Shown here: positions 1 through 11,700 of the stretch, piece by piece
How the letters are laid out: the number at the start of each line of letters is the position of its first letter
Position numbering within the stretch: position 1 is the stretch's first letter
DNA from: Ligula intestinalis
Taxonomy: Eukaryota; Platyhelminthes; Cestoda; Diphyllobothriidea; Diphyllobothriidae
Length of the DNA: 64,000 nt
NCBI GenBank assembly: GCA_036362985.1
Contig: JAYGXS010000004.1
Span: 29,168,562-29,232,561, forward strand
Reading direction: 5' to 3'
Made by a program: the position numbers and the translations under genes
Notes under the pieces: model-generated
Databases searched by the model: none
Told to the model about the DNA's origin: nothing
What the model saw: only the letters and a program-made list of their open reading frames with translations

Positions 1-49
<49 letters not shown>

Positions 50-126
50 CATCATCATCATCATCATCCTCCTCCTCATCATCATCATCATCATCATTAT
101 CATCGTCATCATCATCATCATCGTCC
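1..126. repeat. (TCA)n microsatellite
   Basis: Trinucleotide array of TCA/ATC with a few C or G interruptions, cut by the left window edge. It can be read as poly-His, poly-Ser or poly-Ile, but no gene structure is attached. Confidence 0.95.
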
Positions 127-281
127 TCACAACCCACTCACATCCTACACTCAATTCTCCCTTTACCATAGGGAGTAATAAATCCACCAACAGCCTCACC
201 AGAATTATCAGCCTAACATACACAGTCGCAACCTAGTCCTTACTGCCAACACACTAACCCTTAATCAAACTCCAGTCTCGT

Positions 282-1016
282 TTGTTCATTGCAAATCTAT
301 TGCACTATGCTCAAGAACTGGCACCAGAAGCCCCAGCATTATCTTGTCATTCCCGCCTCAACTGTCCTCACTGTCCGAGAAAATTCAGCCATCACATTAT
401 TGTATTCCGCAATATGGGCTTTGAAACTTTCCATCAGAGAACTCAGAAGATGAGTTGGAAGAAGCGTAAAGGAACATCTCCCGACATGGCTGAGAAAATG
501 CGAATTCAGGAGCGCAAACAGCTCTATTCTGGCGCACATGGTGGATTCCGGACATCGGGTGGACCAAAACGAAGCTTTCCGAAAGATCTATAAGGTACCA
601 CCAAATTATCCAAAGTACCCGGGTCAGCGACTGCCTGCTAACAAGAACAGAAGCGATCGCTATCCGGTTGATGAAGCCGGCGGTGTTTGCGCAAAAGAAC
701 TTCGTGCAATCTCCACACGCCGCAGTCACTTAGCGGCATGCACTCATCCGCCTTCTGGTTGTCTCCCACCCCTCCCTCCCTCCCCCCGCCCCCTACCCCT
801 AGACGGGCTCCTCTACGCCCTGCCCGCGTAACGACCCTTCTCCTATCGACCCCTTTCCCCGATTCCTGCGACTCGCTCGAGAGAAAAGACAAACATTATT
901 GATCGCTTGCTTAACTTATACCCCTGCCCATATAAATGTATTGGCCTGACGAGAATTTATCGGAAGTATACGTACACTCGCCAAACTCGTCTTCTGGATG
1001 CGAGCTTTCACAAAGT
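282..1016 (+). mobile_element. PLE group A, 3' end with decayed GIY-YIG coding tail
   Basis: Remnant of a Penelope-like retroelement. About 455-720 reads in one frame as a PLE C-terminus: VKEHLPTWLRKCEF, then SSILAHMVDSGHRVDQNEAF, then RKIYKV. This is the region after the GIY-YIG nuclease core. An in-frame TGA sits just upstream (about 448-450) and the GIY-YIG core itself is eroded. The coding tail is followed by a C-rich 3' UTR (about 755-815) and a tail ending near 1010 that contains GGCCTGACGAGAATTTATC. The same order (coding tail, C-rich stretch, GGCCTGAYG tail) is found at 47600-48190, which confirms one family. Dead copy. The left boundary is uncertain. Confidence 0.75.
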
Positions 1017-3469
1017 TTGAAGGCACACAATTGCAGTCCAGACTTGATCATCGCGACGTGGCTTCCGAGGGTACATGTGAACCCACGCCGACAACACATG
1101 CACACACACACACGCCACCGACGTAACACTATGCGTTTGTCCTGCACAAAAAATATACGAAAGCCCTTTGTCACTGTTGTTATCTCGGCCGAGACATCGC
1201 CTGTCGGGACATGCACATCCCTTTGATATAATTTGGTGCATGGAGCGGGTACCAGGTCGCGTGGGGAACACATACATGGATTTTTTCGCTTTGTTCAATC
1301 CCACCAGTAGCTAACTTACACACCTGAAAGGTCTGTAGGCACATGAAAAAAGTGGGGGAGCGAGATTCAACTTCACGATACATGCGTACCATACAAAATC
1401 TGGTGTGTTAAATACCAAAGCGTAGAAAGCTGCTACTGACTGTTTCGCGTGTCTGGAAAAGGTGAGAATACGGTTGCAATGACTCAAGTTGGCGCAACAT
1501 TTATGCAATTGAAATTTGAGTGCAATTCCACGCAATCTCATCATAACCCAACAACTGCCTTTGAGATCAGGCCGTACGAGGCACGCGTAGAGTGGTTGTT
1601 GAGCATTCGCATCCACGTGTAGTCCTCACGGAAGTGTATTGTTCGTAGAGCGAGGCGGGTGCTAAGGGAGTTAGTGCGATAGATGCAAAGCAGGTCAGCC
1701 CTTATATGGATTATTTCACGTCCAATTCACCTATGCGCTTTCTTTGTGGTCAACACGATGGTCCTAGTGCCTCACACAGGTACAAAGATCACCACCTCAT
1801 GGTACAGCCGCTTAAAAACGCTGGAGACAATATATGGTAGAAAGTTACTAAAACTCACCTCAGAAGTAGAGATAAATTACTATTAAATGGCTCTTTATAG
1901 ATAGGTGAGGATGGTGCTGGGATAACTAATCGGCATGTGGTAGATTTTGTTGTCCTTTATTTTCAGGAAAATTCAAAATACTCAACTGATTTACTTACTG
2001 TGATTTTACGCAAGAGGGCAATGTACGCTCAGCAACAAAGAAATAAGGAGAGTAGAGCCGAAAAACGAGATATACTATGCAGTTTCTTCTTAAGATTCAA
2101 AATTCGCCAAAACACGTCTACTTATATTGGGCTTTAAAGGACAGAGTCAGCAGTTCAGATACGGACCTTTAGTGCTGAAGTTCTCAAATATAACACGCTA
2201 GAAGTCTACGTAGGCAAACTGTTATATGAAGCAAACGAACGCGGAAAACGTATTTGATGAATTTTGATTGTGAGGAGAACATGTGAGTGTAGATAAACTG
2301 AACCTTTTATACACATATATATCACTGGAAAACTTGCTTGCCTCTGCAATTCCTGCATAAGTACAGCATTGTGATATCGTTTAGCGTTAGGTTTTATGAG
2401 TTCAATCGGTTAAATACTGTTTAAAATTAATTTTGTCTAGAAGTAGTTCTATCAGCATGCACACTGCTTTCGTGCTACCAACTTAACAGGGACAACATGT
2501 CTCAAAGATTTAAGCAAATATTCCAGTCGCTTTACTGCGAGAAAAACACACTGGCTTGTAAATGACGTGATTATCTGGACTTCGCTCTATTAAGTATGTT
2601 AACTTCGTATTCGGTGCATTGACAAAAACTCTCAAAACGTCGAGATACATATTCTAAAAGGAATTTGATCTTATGATGGTGGAAAGATGATTGACAATGG
2701 CAGTCCAGCCGTCGAGTTCAAGGATGTCCACCGCGTATTTCATAGCAGGCTCAAAGCAATCATGGTGACTTGGGTGCGAATTACTTTTAAGGGATACTTG
2801 ATTTTCTATAAGTATACCGCAATTTTGCTTCCCATCTGCCAACAGCGCCCGATGACAAGGCAGAGCCAAGAAGCTTGGAGGCAGTTGTTTAGCTCGACTC
2901 CAAGCAAATGATAGAAGTATTCTAAGATAATTTTTCAACGCTGTCACCTATTAGGAGCACAGTATAGTCCTATTGTGAACGGCAGTGTACGAGAAAAACA
3001 CCCCTGAATCTGTTTGTAGTTTCCCAGTGCTGCTTCTGACACAAATTGGAAACAAACGCATGATTGACGGTTTACTATCACAACACGTCCTCCGTATTCA
3101 TGTGCTGAGTAAGCGTCCACAGGAATGTTTAAGACAAGGTTATTCTGCCCATCTTCCCATAAGTTATGGTGGGATGCAATTATATTACTAGGCTTTTAAG
3201 TTCAATTTGAAGCAGAAGAATAGGGGTTGATAAAAAAACGTTGGTCGGTTAATCCGATGTAAATGTTTATTGGAGTGCCGTCGACTTGAATTTTGTTTTT
3301 GCAATTGGAAGATCTACTTCAAAACAAACCAAAAGACAACGCTTACGTTGATAAGTATTTATCCTTTTAAAATAGTTATTCTTTCCTATTTGGGTACTTT
3401 TCAATATCCGAGCATCAATTGCTTCAAGTTACAAATGATATCAAAATATTTTTTTTGCAGTTAACTTAC
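1017..3469. other. Non-coding, no gene recognised
   Basis: AT-rich downstream of about 1700. Short open frames here show no recognisable domain. I looked on the minus strand for the second half of PDZ4, which should follow the exon ending at 3470, and did not find it; it probably lies beyond the left edge. Confidence 0.6.
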
Positions 3470-3686
3470 TGGTAAGCGGGTCCGGAGGGGATCACGTTAG
3501 TAATGATGGGGAAAGTGGACAGCGGCTCATCGTTGCGTGTATGGGGGGCCAGCGCCTGGAGGCTAAAGCCATAAGGAAACTGGGTTCGCCTGGTACGATC
3601 CGCCTCCAAGACCACTTCAACCTCTTCGGTTCGGCAGAGGCCAGCACCACCCTCAAACAATTCAAAAGTAGGGTTGTACGAGGGTA
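3470..3686 (-). CDS. grip: GRIP-like scaffold, exon: linker and first half of PDZ4
   Basis: Exon of 217 bp (2 + 71 codons + 2). The acceptor is a pyrimidine run ending TTTCAG on the minus strand and the donor is CCA|GTAAGT. The start phase (1) matches the end of the PDZ3 exon at 23608. The product has a short linker, then TEEVEVVLEADR (PDZ strand A), a FPYGFSL carboxylate-binding loop in the GLGF position, and PIITNVIPSGPAY (strand C to helix A), where the exon stops at the usual PDZ split. In GRIP proteins the fourth and fifth PDZ domains work together, and in vertebrates they bind AMPA receptor tails. The rest of PDZ4 lies outside the window. The last codon starts CA, so the usual Arg after the helix-A Ala is not conserved. 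The family call comes from the order and spacing of the domains with the upstream exons. Linker exons between PDZ3 and PDZ4 cannot be excluded, but the phases do not require any. Confidence 0.85.
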
Positions 3687-4239
3687 CTGAAACAGCGAGA
3701 GAAAAATGTTAGCAGGTTCGGCCTAGTAATGTTGAATAGTAAGCCATAATACTTGCTGAATAAGTTTCGTGGCGTGAATTGTACAGCAAATTATACCTCT
3801 ACAAATGCTTGTTATCCATCTTTGATTTGCACAAACATGTGAAGTGCATTATTCAATGCACAAGACCCACCACAATTCGAATGACAATAGGGGGATTCAT
3901 CATTCGTTTTATTAACTACTCCACAGGTTATGCACCTCGACCGAAAAAAATGACCATATCTTCGCGTGACCTTACAAGAAGGCGTACCAGCCCTCATTGA
4001 ATATGGTAAAAAAGTTAAATTTGGCGGAGCACGAATATACTTGCGGATGGCACAGTAATGTCACACACGCGCGGGCGTCTCAAATGTTTTTGAAATTCCC
4101 ATTTTTGAATGACTGAAATACTTTTTACATGTAAACAAGAACTATTTCATCTTCAGCGTTTATAATTGAGTGGTTAATTTGCGTAAATTTATTGCGCATG
4201 TGAATTACAAATATAGGCGTGCATTAGTGTGGGGAGTAA

Positions 4240-4937
4240 CCTGAGGTTAGATCTTGCGCCAATACTTGGTGCGACCTCGACAACATAGTCTGCATGGCCG
4301 AGCTTGCAGCGGCGATGAGGAAGAAAGACGCCAACTCCCAGGTTGCAGCTCACTCGACGGGACCCGGCCATATTTTAAAGTTTAATGAGGCCGAAATCCT
4401 TACAAGAGGTGACAGCCGCGTGAACCACGAGCTGCTCGAGTAATGGTTCTCAAGCCCCTAGACCATCAAGAGGCGCAACGATTTGGCGTTCCCATACGGT
4501 TTTCTGAGAAATTTCCTGAGCAAGAGAATCCGTCACGCGGGAAGGGTCGGGCGCAGTAACAACTCGGATGACAGCAGGCATAATTGTCGCACAATTACCG
4601 AGTCTGTATCCGACAGGGACAAGATCATTGTGGCAATTAATGAGCCTTAACTGCACCAATTAAGACCTCAAGCGGTGGCTACAGGAACTGACAATTATAG
4701 TACGTATGCAGATGACCGCTACAAACTATAAATATTGAGTAACCTGTGCATGTATCACCCTTATCTGCGCATGACTCAGACTCTTCTACCATTACCTATG
4801 ATTAAGGATCCTCGACAGAATCTGAAACGTCAGTACAATTAACGGCTTGTTCCAGTGGTCATTTATTCTTCTTCTTCTTCTTCTTCTTCTTCTAAACTGC
4901 ATCCCGACACTGGCACATTCAAATCTATTGGCAATAG
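4240..4937 (+). mobile_element. PLE group B, 3' end (GIY-YIG tail plus 3' UTR)
   Basis: From 4294 the frame reads MAELAAAMRKKDANSQVAAH, then STGPGHILKFNEAEILTRGD, then HELLE-stop-WFSSP, the C-terminal part of a GIY-YIG-bearing PLE protein that I recognise from tapeworm genomes. At least two in-frame stops precede the natural end near 4650. The 3' UTR (4650-4937) ends in a block with GAATCTGAAACGTCAG, then a (TTC)n tract, and a final segment near CTATTGGCAATAG. The same 3' UTR is at 36900-37060 and 29168-29372, and 36281-37060 carries the same coding tail. Dead copy in the long GRIP intron. Confidence 0.8.
4868..4894. repeat. (TTC)n microsatellite at the PLE group B tail
   Basis: Nine TTC units at the position where other group B copies have CTTTTTCTTTTTCTTC. 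The repeat therefore belongs to the element 3' end. Confidence 0.8.
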
Positions 4938-6859
4938 TCTTTATATTTGGAACAACGGTTGAAATTCCCAAAGAGTTTTCCATGCAGCTTGATCTAATGA
5001 AATTCTATAAATTTCTGGAGGACGGCTTGGCAGAAGTAGATGTACTTTGCATTAAGACCACCTTTTTAAAGTACGATGACCTGGTTGATATGCCTTGTCC
5101 ACTTATCATTTAAATGCGGGAATGCATGAGCAAATTAGAATATGCTTTGCCTTTAGCAAACCATTTGAGATGAAAAAAATACAGTAGAATCCGGGCGTTC
5201 TACCATGACAACATTTTATTCTCATCATTACATTTATTAATAGTTTGTTTTTGGTAAGTTAAGACCTATAACCCACTGCCGGGTTATTTGCGGCATGCCT
5301 TAGTTTTCCCGAAGAAGCAATTAAACTTCATATTTATCGACAATTAATCACTATATTAACTAACGAGCTTGTATTATTTTCGCCATAATGATCAATGTGA
5401 TTATCGCTAAAAAGTCGAATTACCACTATGTGTATAACGATAAGAAGTTATTGTGTAATGGCCCTGGTACTTTAAAGTTCTACTGCAACGTGTTCTTCAC
5501 ATTTTCGGTAAGCTAATCGTATATATATTAATACCGTCATGCAACTTTGAAGCATAAATACGGTTTTTCCTCTACTATATTGCGGGCAGGCAGATGGAAT
5601 AAGGTCTGAAAATAACAGTCGACATTTTAAATTAATTTGTTAAAACCTGGGCCTCATTTCCGGCTAACAAAATTTAAACCCATTAAAGCCCAATACAGTA
5701 GGTATGAGCAAATTGTTTTTGAAGATAAATTTTCGAAATACCATAGGGATAATTACAGAATATTAGAGCTGTTTTCAATTGTCAGTGCAATGTTTAGCTG
5801 AATAGCGCAAACTATACCCCATCGGAGTGGGATATGCAATTTGGTTCGTGTTTACAAGGGACTTAAACATTTTCTAAGTAAAACACACTGAGATAACAAA
5901 AAGAAAACTTGGATTGATTAGGCCTTTTCAGGCTGATCGCTTCCTCTAGTTCGGACATCCCTTTAGAATTAAATTTTCAGTAATGAAGCAAAAAAGTGTG
6001 ATAAATAACGCTAAGAGGATGTGTTTATTGTAAAAAACGTGCCCAAATGCGAAAACGTTAATGAAAAAATATGGAAAATAAAGTTTTGCCTCTGACATCT
6101 TGAAGGTATAAGGAACTTAAAACCAGGATTCAGATAAATGCAACTGCTCATATTTAACGTTTAAGATATGGTATGTTACGAACCTATATGGAATTCACAC
6201 CCACGAAACCCTGATTCATTATAATAAGTTTAGTCAGCTGCCTATATGTCTTGAAATGACCTGTTTTCAGTATCTTACGTAGGCTTTTTCAGTATCTTAT
6301 GCAGGCTTTTTCCTGTTCAATTAATAATCAAGATAAATTTCAAGTATAGCCCCCTAAGTAAAACATCACAAGCAAGAATCAGAGTGTACTCAATAGTTTA
6401 AATTGAAATTATGACTATTATTTGCATATTTATCATAGGCAGTTTAGGTAAGTGCTTTTTCAGAATGCTCATGAGACGCATAAAATGCTTAAGTTATCTT
6501 TGGATGCCAAATGGTTACGCGAATTTGCTCTTGCCTGAAGAAAAACATTTTAAATATCGACAACCATGCACCCTAAATCTCCGTATTTGTTTTTTCATTT
6601 GCTGAACAAGTTGGTCGTGCATGTCAGGGCAACTTAAATCGAAATCTTCTTTCCACGAAAAGATGGGGCTTTCAGAAGCAGTCGCAATAAAATTACGCAT
6701 AAGAAGAAACCGCAAAAGCTCTAAAAGGGAGAAATCAATATCAATAATTCCGAAAAATCTTATTTTCTATTGGCACTTATACGGAATGAATTACACGGCA
6801 TGCTTCGATATGCTTCAGTAAATTCCCTAACTCATGAGTTGTTTGTATGCCAGCTGCAA
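4938..6859. other. Intronic AT-rich DNA, nothing recognised
   Basis: Lies inside the 20-kb PDZ3-PDZ4 intron. No coding frame with a recognisable domain and no repeat that I could match to another place in the window. Confidence 0.6.
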
Positions 6860-7060
6860 AGCGTATACTCTGTACAACATGGTTACTTAAATAGCCTGTC
6901 ATTTTATCATTGATTTTCACTGTCCTAATAAATCCACATATATTTAGATAGACCATGTACAAACGTATTCTTTCTCGTAGTCCCTTGTTATCTGATTACG
7001 CCTTGTTAAAATTTCATACTTGAAGAAAGACTATATTTCTGTTCCGAGTGCACATTCGCA
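6860..7060 (+). mobile_element. Remnant of the ACAGTATGG fold-back family
   Basis: Carries the subterminal sequence CATGGTTACTTAAATAG, then a stretch like TCATTGATTTTCACTG and CTTGAAGAAAG. These match, in order, the arms of the 991-bp fold-back element at 43542-44532. Only part of one arm is visible. Confidence 0.55.
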
Positions 7061-8529
7061 GTTTGTTCATCGTTAAGCTTGGTGAGTTTCGTCATATCAT
7101 TCAAAAAACAGCAACTGTATACTACAGAGGATAATTTCCCTTTTTAGAGGATAGCCCTTACAGCTTGAGGAGAAACTACTTTCGTTTCAAATCAAACATT
7201 TTCTGTCTAACTAAGGGTACGCAACGAAGGTAAATAGCATAGTCTTAACCGTATAAAAATATTTTCACAAGGAAGATTGGAAGATTAAATCTCTCAGATA
7301 TAACATTCCGTCGAAATTGAGCAGATCTCGAATAGTTACACAATTCAGGCAACATTACTGATAAAGTGCGATTACCACTATTTTGCGATCGGGGCAGTTT
7401 CCAGTACCTTTTAGTTTCCTCAACTTAACGGACAAACAAATTTACAAAACTATTTACTTTCAACTTAAGGTAGGATTTTGCCTTCGTCGCCTTCGTCTTC
7501 TATTTTTAAGGCTGGCCTAGGTTGGTTTAAGCTTCATTTCACTTTACACTCTTCCCGTCAATAGACCTACTGTTATTGAAAAGTTCACAGAATCTACATA
7601 ACCTATTACATCAATGCCAGATCATAGCAAGAGCGTCTACGAAACCCGAGGCTTAGTTTTGCCCTCATCATTGTAAAAACCAGCTGATTGTCAACAAGTT
7701 AAGACTTCTTCCGCAATTAGAGACCTTGTTAGTCAAGAGGTTGGCAGTGACTACAACTGTTGCACACAATTCGAAGCAACTAACACTATGCTTTAACTTC
7801 GGTCAGACGGCATGTGCATTTTTAAACAAATTCCACAGCACCTAGGCCCGCATTCGTGCTCAGAGACTACAACTAGGGTAAAAGTCGAGCAGTTTTGGTT
7901 ATTATAAACCTCATTTATTCAATATTTTGTATACTGCAATTAAGATTCGCAAAATTTGGCAAGTTTTGGTGCAAAAAATCTGTGGTCCAAGTGTCACATT
8001 TGTTGTGCTAGCCGTAGAATTCGAAGTAATAGTTTCTTTGAAACAGGCTGATGGATTTTAATTAGTTTTTTAACGGTCCATGTCTACGGATGTCTGCTGC
8101 TTTGAGTTTTCTAAGCGGCCACTGCAACCACACAACCATCCCAGTGCCGTCTTGTGTCACAAACACCCTCGAAACTGAATATTGCTATGATGGAAATAAG
8201 CCCACTGATATAACGGAGCGCACAATATTTTTGGCTTCTTAATTAACACGTAGCACAGTTCCTGAATGAAAGTCTGACACTCAGGGCATGGTACTCAGAT
8301 GCTTACTCTTTCAACAGGCATCTAGAACTCCCCGCGGCCTACAAAGTCTTACGCTTTTATGCGAGCAAAGGACAGAAAAAGGCCAAACCAATCGTAAGAA
8401 CTACAAGCGAAGAGGACCCCACGACAAATCGGCTAAAAGAGGCGGGATAACCAGGACCATCTGCCATGGGGATAACGCACTACACTTATTCCTGTTTATG
8501 ACCCCGAACGACCGCCGACTTCACTGACA
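7061..8529. other. Intronic DNA, nothing recognised
   Basis: No gene. Around 8280-8520 a GC-richer stretch lies directly upstream of a group C tail and may be a very decayed coding part of that element, but I could not align it. Confidence 0.45.
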
Positions 8530-8740
8530 TGTAATTAGCGTATGTCGGTATAATTGCTGCCCATCAATCCTTTGTGGTTGCTGTTTCTTACCCATTAATG
8601 ACCCAATGACTCCTGAAAGTTGATGGGGCTATGCTCACAATAATTACCCTCCGTTTAGTTGCTGTTTCTTATCTATGAATATGGACTCATTTAAAAGTTC
8701 GAAAGCTCAGGACAATTAACACATTGCTGCTGCTATTTTA
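8530..8740 (+). mobile_element. PLE group C, 3' tail
   Basis: Contains GTTGCTGTTTCTTATCTATG, a stretch ending GTTCGAAAGCTCAGGACAAT, and surrounding matches to the 3' tail that follows the group C coding sequence at 46318-46510. The tail start appears twice (near 8575 and 8660), so there may be a small internal duplication. No coding part is readable. Confidence 0.65.
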
Positions 8741-11700
8741 TCCATACATAAAAGTCCGTATAACTATTGGAACGGGGCAAACAATCTGCAGTGCTACTAC
8801 AGCTACCGAAATGAGCTTGACAAGCCATTTTGTCTGCTTGTACAGCTACTTAAAATCACTACTTGCGGATCCTGTGTTCAAGATAACACTTGCGGCTCTC
8901 CAAAAATCTGGCAAACATAAAACTTGTCATAGACTTATGCCTGTTTGGTAATGCTCTGACTTCCATTTCTGTAGGCTGTCAAACACATTTGAAAAATATC
9001 ACACTGTCGTCAATACTCAAAGACACCGGCACTAGAACATCGACAATTCGTGCGTCACTTCATCAACAGGCATGATTAAGTTGTTCATACTGGTTTCCAA
9101 TTTCCGAGGCGAGTCCGAATAGAAGTTTGAGCAAGCTCACCTTTCTTCTTCACAATTTCAACACAAGACTAGGCAATTCAGGTGTGATGAGCAATGCAGA
9201 ACTGCCTAAAACATTATCTCCTTGTAGAAAGGTCTTCAAATTACAACGAAAGTCCAATTCTGCTTCTTAAAAGCACGTTTTATGCGAATTATTCTTATTT
9301 TTGAACAGATAACTCGGACAGGAAATTTTTCCTATTGGAAGCAGAAAAGCAGTTATTGAAGAGGACACTTAAGGGTGACTTACCGATTATTTTTAGTTAA
9401 GAAAGGGATACATATAAAGAATCTCCATTTTGGCATCCAAAGCACACAGCAATTTCCCGAGTTCAAAGATTTTACTAATTATCTTATTTAACTATAAATG
9501 AAACTCTGAGATGCACAAGGCAGGTCCTTCTGTTGAAAACTTTCGGACAAATTTGACTGTGGAAACACATTTTCCTCGGCGTAATTGGTTAACCACACAA
9601 AATGGTTATGAGAAAAGCAATTGATGTACTTCTGTTTCAGTCTGATTGTACTCTGCTGTCAACTTGGACGAAATTTATTTATTCGCGACTAGAGGATGAC
9701 AGAGACATAAGACCGTTGACATTTTTTAAATCAACTTTTATTTGTTTAATGCCTAATAGCAGTCACTTCTTGAATACAGTTAGAGCAACCGGTAAAATAG
9801 CGGAAGGATGGACGCAACTGCACCCATGGCAGTCTATTTATTGATGCATTTAAAGGCATAGCTTTTACATGTTATATCAAAGCGAAGAGTGCTCCCGGTC
9901 CAGCGCAGCGTACAAATTACAACACACATGCCTTTTAACACTCAAAACAAGAATAGATTATGAAAACTTATCAGGTAACCTACAAGAGACAGATTCATAA
10001 TTCCCTTATTTTATCAATTCGTTTCCATGGTATCAGAAGCCTGACAATAGAGATGAGCATATTGTATACGCAGTGCAATCACGATAGCGATACAAATATG
10101 GGTAAAATTGGGCCCAAATTGCTGATGATTCTCTGCTCATAGCGAAGCCACCGGGAACTCATTTTACTACTATGTCCTCATCATGTTTTATATAAATTTT
10201 TCTAAAGTCCAGGCCTACAGAGCTAAGGTTATAGGTTTACTATAAATCCCGAAATTAATTCAAATAAAATTAACGGAACATTGGGTGGACTGCATGATTG
10301 ATCTGACGTTTGCCAAGTACCGATAACTTACTAACTAAAATTAGTAAATTAACGTTCAGCAAGTGTATATTTAGCGCGCATTGGGATTTTATGCATACAT
10401 TAAACGCATGTATAAGGTATATGGCCATGACCATACTGTGTAGAGAATCTGCGAGAAGACTGAAACTAGTACTTCTTAAAGGGATTTTTATTTGAGGATG
10501 AAAATTATTATGATAGTGATCATCCACTGTGGCTGATTCTGATTCAGTTGACAGGGACGGTACCCAGAAGCTCTTATAGTTCGCAGGATAAATGTAGGCA
10601 ATATGCACATATTTAAAATAAAATATTTTTGAAGGCTGACGTAAGAACATTACCCACTGTCTCAGGTGTGAGCAGCTTTACGCATCAAACACAGTATGTG
10701 AGCATACGTTAAAAAATAGAAGGCAGGTTGTGTCAAAGTTTGCTAAAAAAAACAGCGGAACCATTTATTTCAAACAAAGCCCTTATCCGACGTAACGCAA
10801 AACATTTCTTTACCAAGTGAAGATCAACATGCATAATTTTGGACTGCTCAAAAGCGATTAAAAAATTCAGAAATTCGCCCTTTGCTGCCATGCGGATTCG
10901 ATTTTATGTTGCAGCATAAATAACTACATTTTTCTTTTCCAGTGGCCGTACTTTTCATATACGATTGCATGCATTGGTTAACAAGTCTAGAGTTTTTTGT
11001 AGAGCTTCATACGCACAAGTCCTTTGTTAAAGAGTGGCATAAAATTCAGATTATTGAAAGAAAAATACGTTAAGCTAGTTTATAAGGAACCGAATATTTA
11101 ACATTACATAGTCAGAATACATTTTTATTTTCTAAAATCAACATATGGGGCATTAAAGCTATCTTGTGCTGGCATCTTCAATGAACTCTGGAGGATCAGG
11201 TCGCTCTGAGCTCATTCGACGATATTTTCAAATTGGTCAGTTTGATAAACGGATTCTGGATGCAGTGCCTACAACTAAAGTTATGTTGATAAGGCGATCT
11301 TTTAATTTAAAAACTGCAAAATGTCTACAACCCCTTTCGAATTGCTTCTGAATACAATGCATATTGATGAAGGTCCCTCATTGCAGTCAATTTAGTCACT
11401 ATATTCCTTTTTAAAACTATCCCAACTTCTGTTATTTTGTAATGAGAAAATTATTTAATTTTAGCGGTCAAACTGATAGCAAGCTTAAGAGTCTTTTTTG
11501 AGGAGTAAATGTAAGATGTTGCAGATAACTGGACGTGCCATTGAAAGTTAGGTCTACTATTCGAAAACTTTCATGTGTTTTCTTTGTTATATGCATGATA
11601 ACATCGACACAAAAAAATTTCAACTTCTTTGACGTGATGAAAAAAGAGCTTCGAGGATCTTTTACGTTCTATCTAAACGGTTGTATTTATTTCGCTCATT

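Noticed and set aside
1..126. CRISPR-like or coding homopolymer repeat
   Set aside because: Plain trinucleotide microsatellite without spacers.
736..900. Overlapping C-rich open frames
   Set aside because: Same reason: it is the C-rich 3' UTR of PLE group A.
2654..2947. Second half of PDZ4 on the minus strand
   Set aside because: Position would fit, but there is no GD turn or helix-B pattern and no acceptor at the start.
10270..10650. 126-codon open frame on the minus strand
   Set aside because: AT-rich composition, no domain, no splice context; one of many chance frames in an AT-rich intron.
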